Part shown: piece after piece, positions 62,588 to 64,000 of the stretch
Layout: every line of letters begins with the position of its first letter
How positions within the stretch are numbered: the first letter of the stretch is position 1
DNA from: CAZOLI01 sp964580675
Lineage (GTDB): Bacteria; Planctomycetota; MHYJ01; CAYXQY01
DNA length: 64,000 nucleotides
Direction: 5' to 3'
Assembly: GCA_964580675.1 (NCBI GenBank)
Contig: CAZOLI010000001.1
Span: 62,001 to 126,000, forward strand
Program-made: the position numbers and the translations under genes
The notes under the pieces: model-generated
The model's database searches: none
The model's input: only the letters and a program-made list of their open reading frames with translations
What the model was told of the DNA's origin: nothing

Positions 62588-64000
62588 ATGAACAAAATTC
62601 CCATCCGTATCGAAAACCAGGACGGCGAAATCATACGCACCGGGGAATGGAACACGGTCAATCCCTTTCTGACCATCGGCCGTTCTCCTTCATGCCATAT
62701 TCAGCTGGAGGACCAACAAATACATCCCCTGCATTACCGTCTGAAACGCCTGGGAGATTCCATTTTCGTCATTTCGATGTATGCGAGTCACGGAGGGCGT
62801 CGGGGGAACAATGGGTTCCGGAGAAAAATCCACCTCGGAGATACCATTCAGGCCGGGCCATACAAAATCATTGTTGGCGAGTCCACCGAGGAAAACCGCA
62901 CCATCGGTGACTCCTCCGGAAATGTCCTCCAATTTCTGCGGAATTACTGGAAGGAAATCACGTTCTACGCGGCGTCCATCCTGCTCCATCTTCTGATTCT
63001 GAACATCGTCATATTCGAATCGACGGAAAAACAGAGGGAATCCATAGAAGCCATGCTGGATATCCCTCAAAGTGTGCTAAACTCGGAGGACGAAAATGCT
63101 GACACCGCCGGGGAGGATGCATCCGAGGAAGAAGAACAGGATCGTCCGGACCAGGTGGATCAAAAAGAAAACGAAAAAGAAGAGGAAAAACCCGATCAGA
63201 ACCAGCCGCACGAACAGCCTGATTCCCCAAAGACCGATCAGAATTCAAAAGGAAAGGACACGATCGGCATCAGGGGAGAAGGCGGCCCGAAATCCAGCGG
63301 AAGAGGCACGTCCGGAACGGGAAATATTTTCGGTAAAGGGGGAGGAGGACAGGCAAAGTGGATCATTTTCGTCATTGACAAATCGGGAAGCATGGATAAC
63401 AAAACGAACATTCGGAACGGAAAACTTACCGGTGCACTCCCGCGGAACCCATCCCGTCTGGACGTCGTAAAATACGAACTGAAAGAATTTATCGATAAGC
63501 TGGAACCGGATCAGAAATTTAACGTGATATTTTTCAGCAAAACCATGAATACTTGGCGGCCCGGTGAGCTGGTGAATGCCACCCCCGAAAACCGGCAGGA
63601 CGTGGAAAGGTTCATCGACCATCAGAGGGCAGACGGGGGAACCTACATGTATCAGGCCCTGGACCGGGCCTTTCAGTTAATGGAGGCAAAAACACCTTCT
63701 TCAACGGAAGAAGGGCGGGCCATTTATTTTCTTTCCGACGGCCGCCCTTCCAAGTATGACCCCGCTGACATCAAGGAGCTGGTTCAGGAACGGACCTCCG
63801 AAAAACGGTACACGGTAAACGTCACCGGCATTGACAGTCAACTTCGCACATTCATGAAAAATATAGCCGATGCCACGGACGGCAAGTTCAAAAACTACGG
63901 TGGCAAAGGAAAAAAGGCAGCACGACGACACCTCGCGGAGCTCGCCCAGAAAATTAATAACGGGAAGATTTCATTGAACCGCGCCCTTGAGATCCTCGAG
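62588..64000 (+). CDS. FHA-TM-vWA protein (second of tandem pair), partial
   Basis: The frame runs open from ATG 62588 to the right edge, so the C-terminus is missing. AAGGA sits a few bases before the start, and no upstream in-frame ATG exists before a stop at 62519. It repeats the neighbour's order: RTGEWNT then FLTIGRSPSCHIQL (FHA), a helix (ITFYAASILLHLLILNIVIF), an acidic Glu/Gln/Asp/Lys linker and a vWA domain with DKSGSM, GGTYMY and SDGRPS. Divergence between the copies is considerable in the linker, less in FHA and vWA. The pair looks like an old tandem duplication. Confidence 0.82.
   Translation, partial: MNKIPIRIENQDGEIIRTGEWNTVNPFLTIGRSPSCHIQLEDQQIHPLHYRLKRLGDSIFVISMYASHGGRRGNNGFRRKIHLGDTIQAGPYKIIVGESTEENRTIGDSSGNVLQFLRNYWKEITFYAASILLHLLILNIVIFESTEKQRESIEAMLDIPQSVLNSEDENADTAGEDASEEEEQDRPDQVDQKENEKEEEKPDQNQPHEQPDSPKTDQNSKGKDTIGIRGEGGPKSSGRGTSGTGNIFGKGGGGQAKWIIFVIDKSGSMDNKTNIRNGKLTGALPRNPSRLDVVKYELKEFIDKLEPDQKFNVIFFSKTMNTWRPGELVNATPENRQDVERFIDHQRADGGTYMYQALDRAFQLMEAKTPSSTEEGRAIYFLSDGRPSKYDPADIKELVQERTSEKRYTVNVTGIDSQLRTFMKNIADATDGKFKNYGGKGKKAARRHLAELAQKINNGKISLNRALEILE

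Overview
The window reads as a contiguous piece of a bacterial chromosome from the Planctomycetota/Verrucomicrobiota/Lentisphaerota (PVC) group, most likely a planctomycete or close relative. The main reasons are family-level: a secretin, two single-pass pilus-like proteins and a PilM-type protein in the order known from Akkermansia (Amuc_1098 to Amuc_1101); a DUF4175-like membrane protein followed by an exported protein with the KWGxLP...EYYxxL tail; a small zinc-ribbon protein overlapping gyrB; and many FHA, SH3, vWA and HDOD proteins. This placement is inference from recalled family distributions and rests on no database search. Many housekeeping proteins look acidic, which would suit a marine or saline habitat. 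I saw no rRNA, tRNA, CRISPR array, transposase or phage block.

Layout. 1-3497 (minus): an FHA membrane protein and a second PilM-like protein cut by the left edge. 4360-8621 (plus): a nucleotide-binding LOG-like protein, accD and valS. 8686-11749 (minus): an HDOD-GAF-GGDEF signalling protein and a TSUP permease. 12249-18770 (plus): an envelope cluster made of a DUF4175-like membrane protein, an exported 1042-residue Lys-rich coiled-coil protein and an exported acidic/basic protein, closed by a clear intrinsic terminator. 19034-22357 (plus): the hemX-like, hemA, hemC tetrapyrrole genes. 22503-28030 (plus): a zinc-ribbon/MshEN-like protein, dnaN, a DUF721 protein, gyrB and another zinc-ribbon protein. 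28073-31294 (minus): gcvH, gcvPA, gcvPB. 31555-37399 (minus): a signalling block of histidine kinase, HDOD protein, a stand-alone LxPGM module, a polyprenyl synthase and an FHA-GAF-HD-GYP protein. 37617-46336 (minus): a TPR-like membrane protein, a lipoprotein and the PVC pilus-like locus. 46402-49679 (minus): family-4 uracil-DNA glycosylase, NrnA-like phosphoesterase and an MtaB-type methylthiotransferase. 49805-58752 (minus): an SH3 protein, a large membrane-anchored SurA/PpiD-like protein, a PilX-like protein with Ca-binding-type repeats, a flippase-like membrane protein and a GT4 glycosyltransferase. 59144-64000 (plus): a T4 endonuclease V-like DNA glycosylase, a thioesterase and two tandem FHA-TM-vWA paralogues, the second cut by the right edge.

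Working together. Three themes dominate: a pilus or secretion-like envelope machine with its cytoplasmic PilM platform; c-di-GMP/HDOD signalling with both a likely cyclase and a likely HD-GYP phosphodiesterase; and envelope proteins built from FHA, vWA, SH3 and coiled-coil parts. The least explained parts are the polycationic DUF4175 cluster and the FHA-vWA pair. Starts were moved inward for several genes where a ribosome binding site or family alignment favoured an internal ATG.
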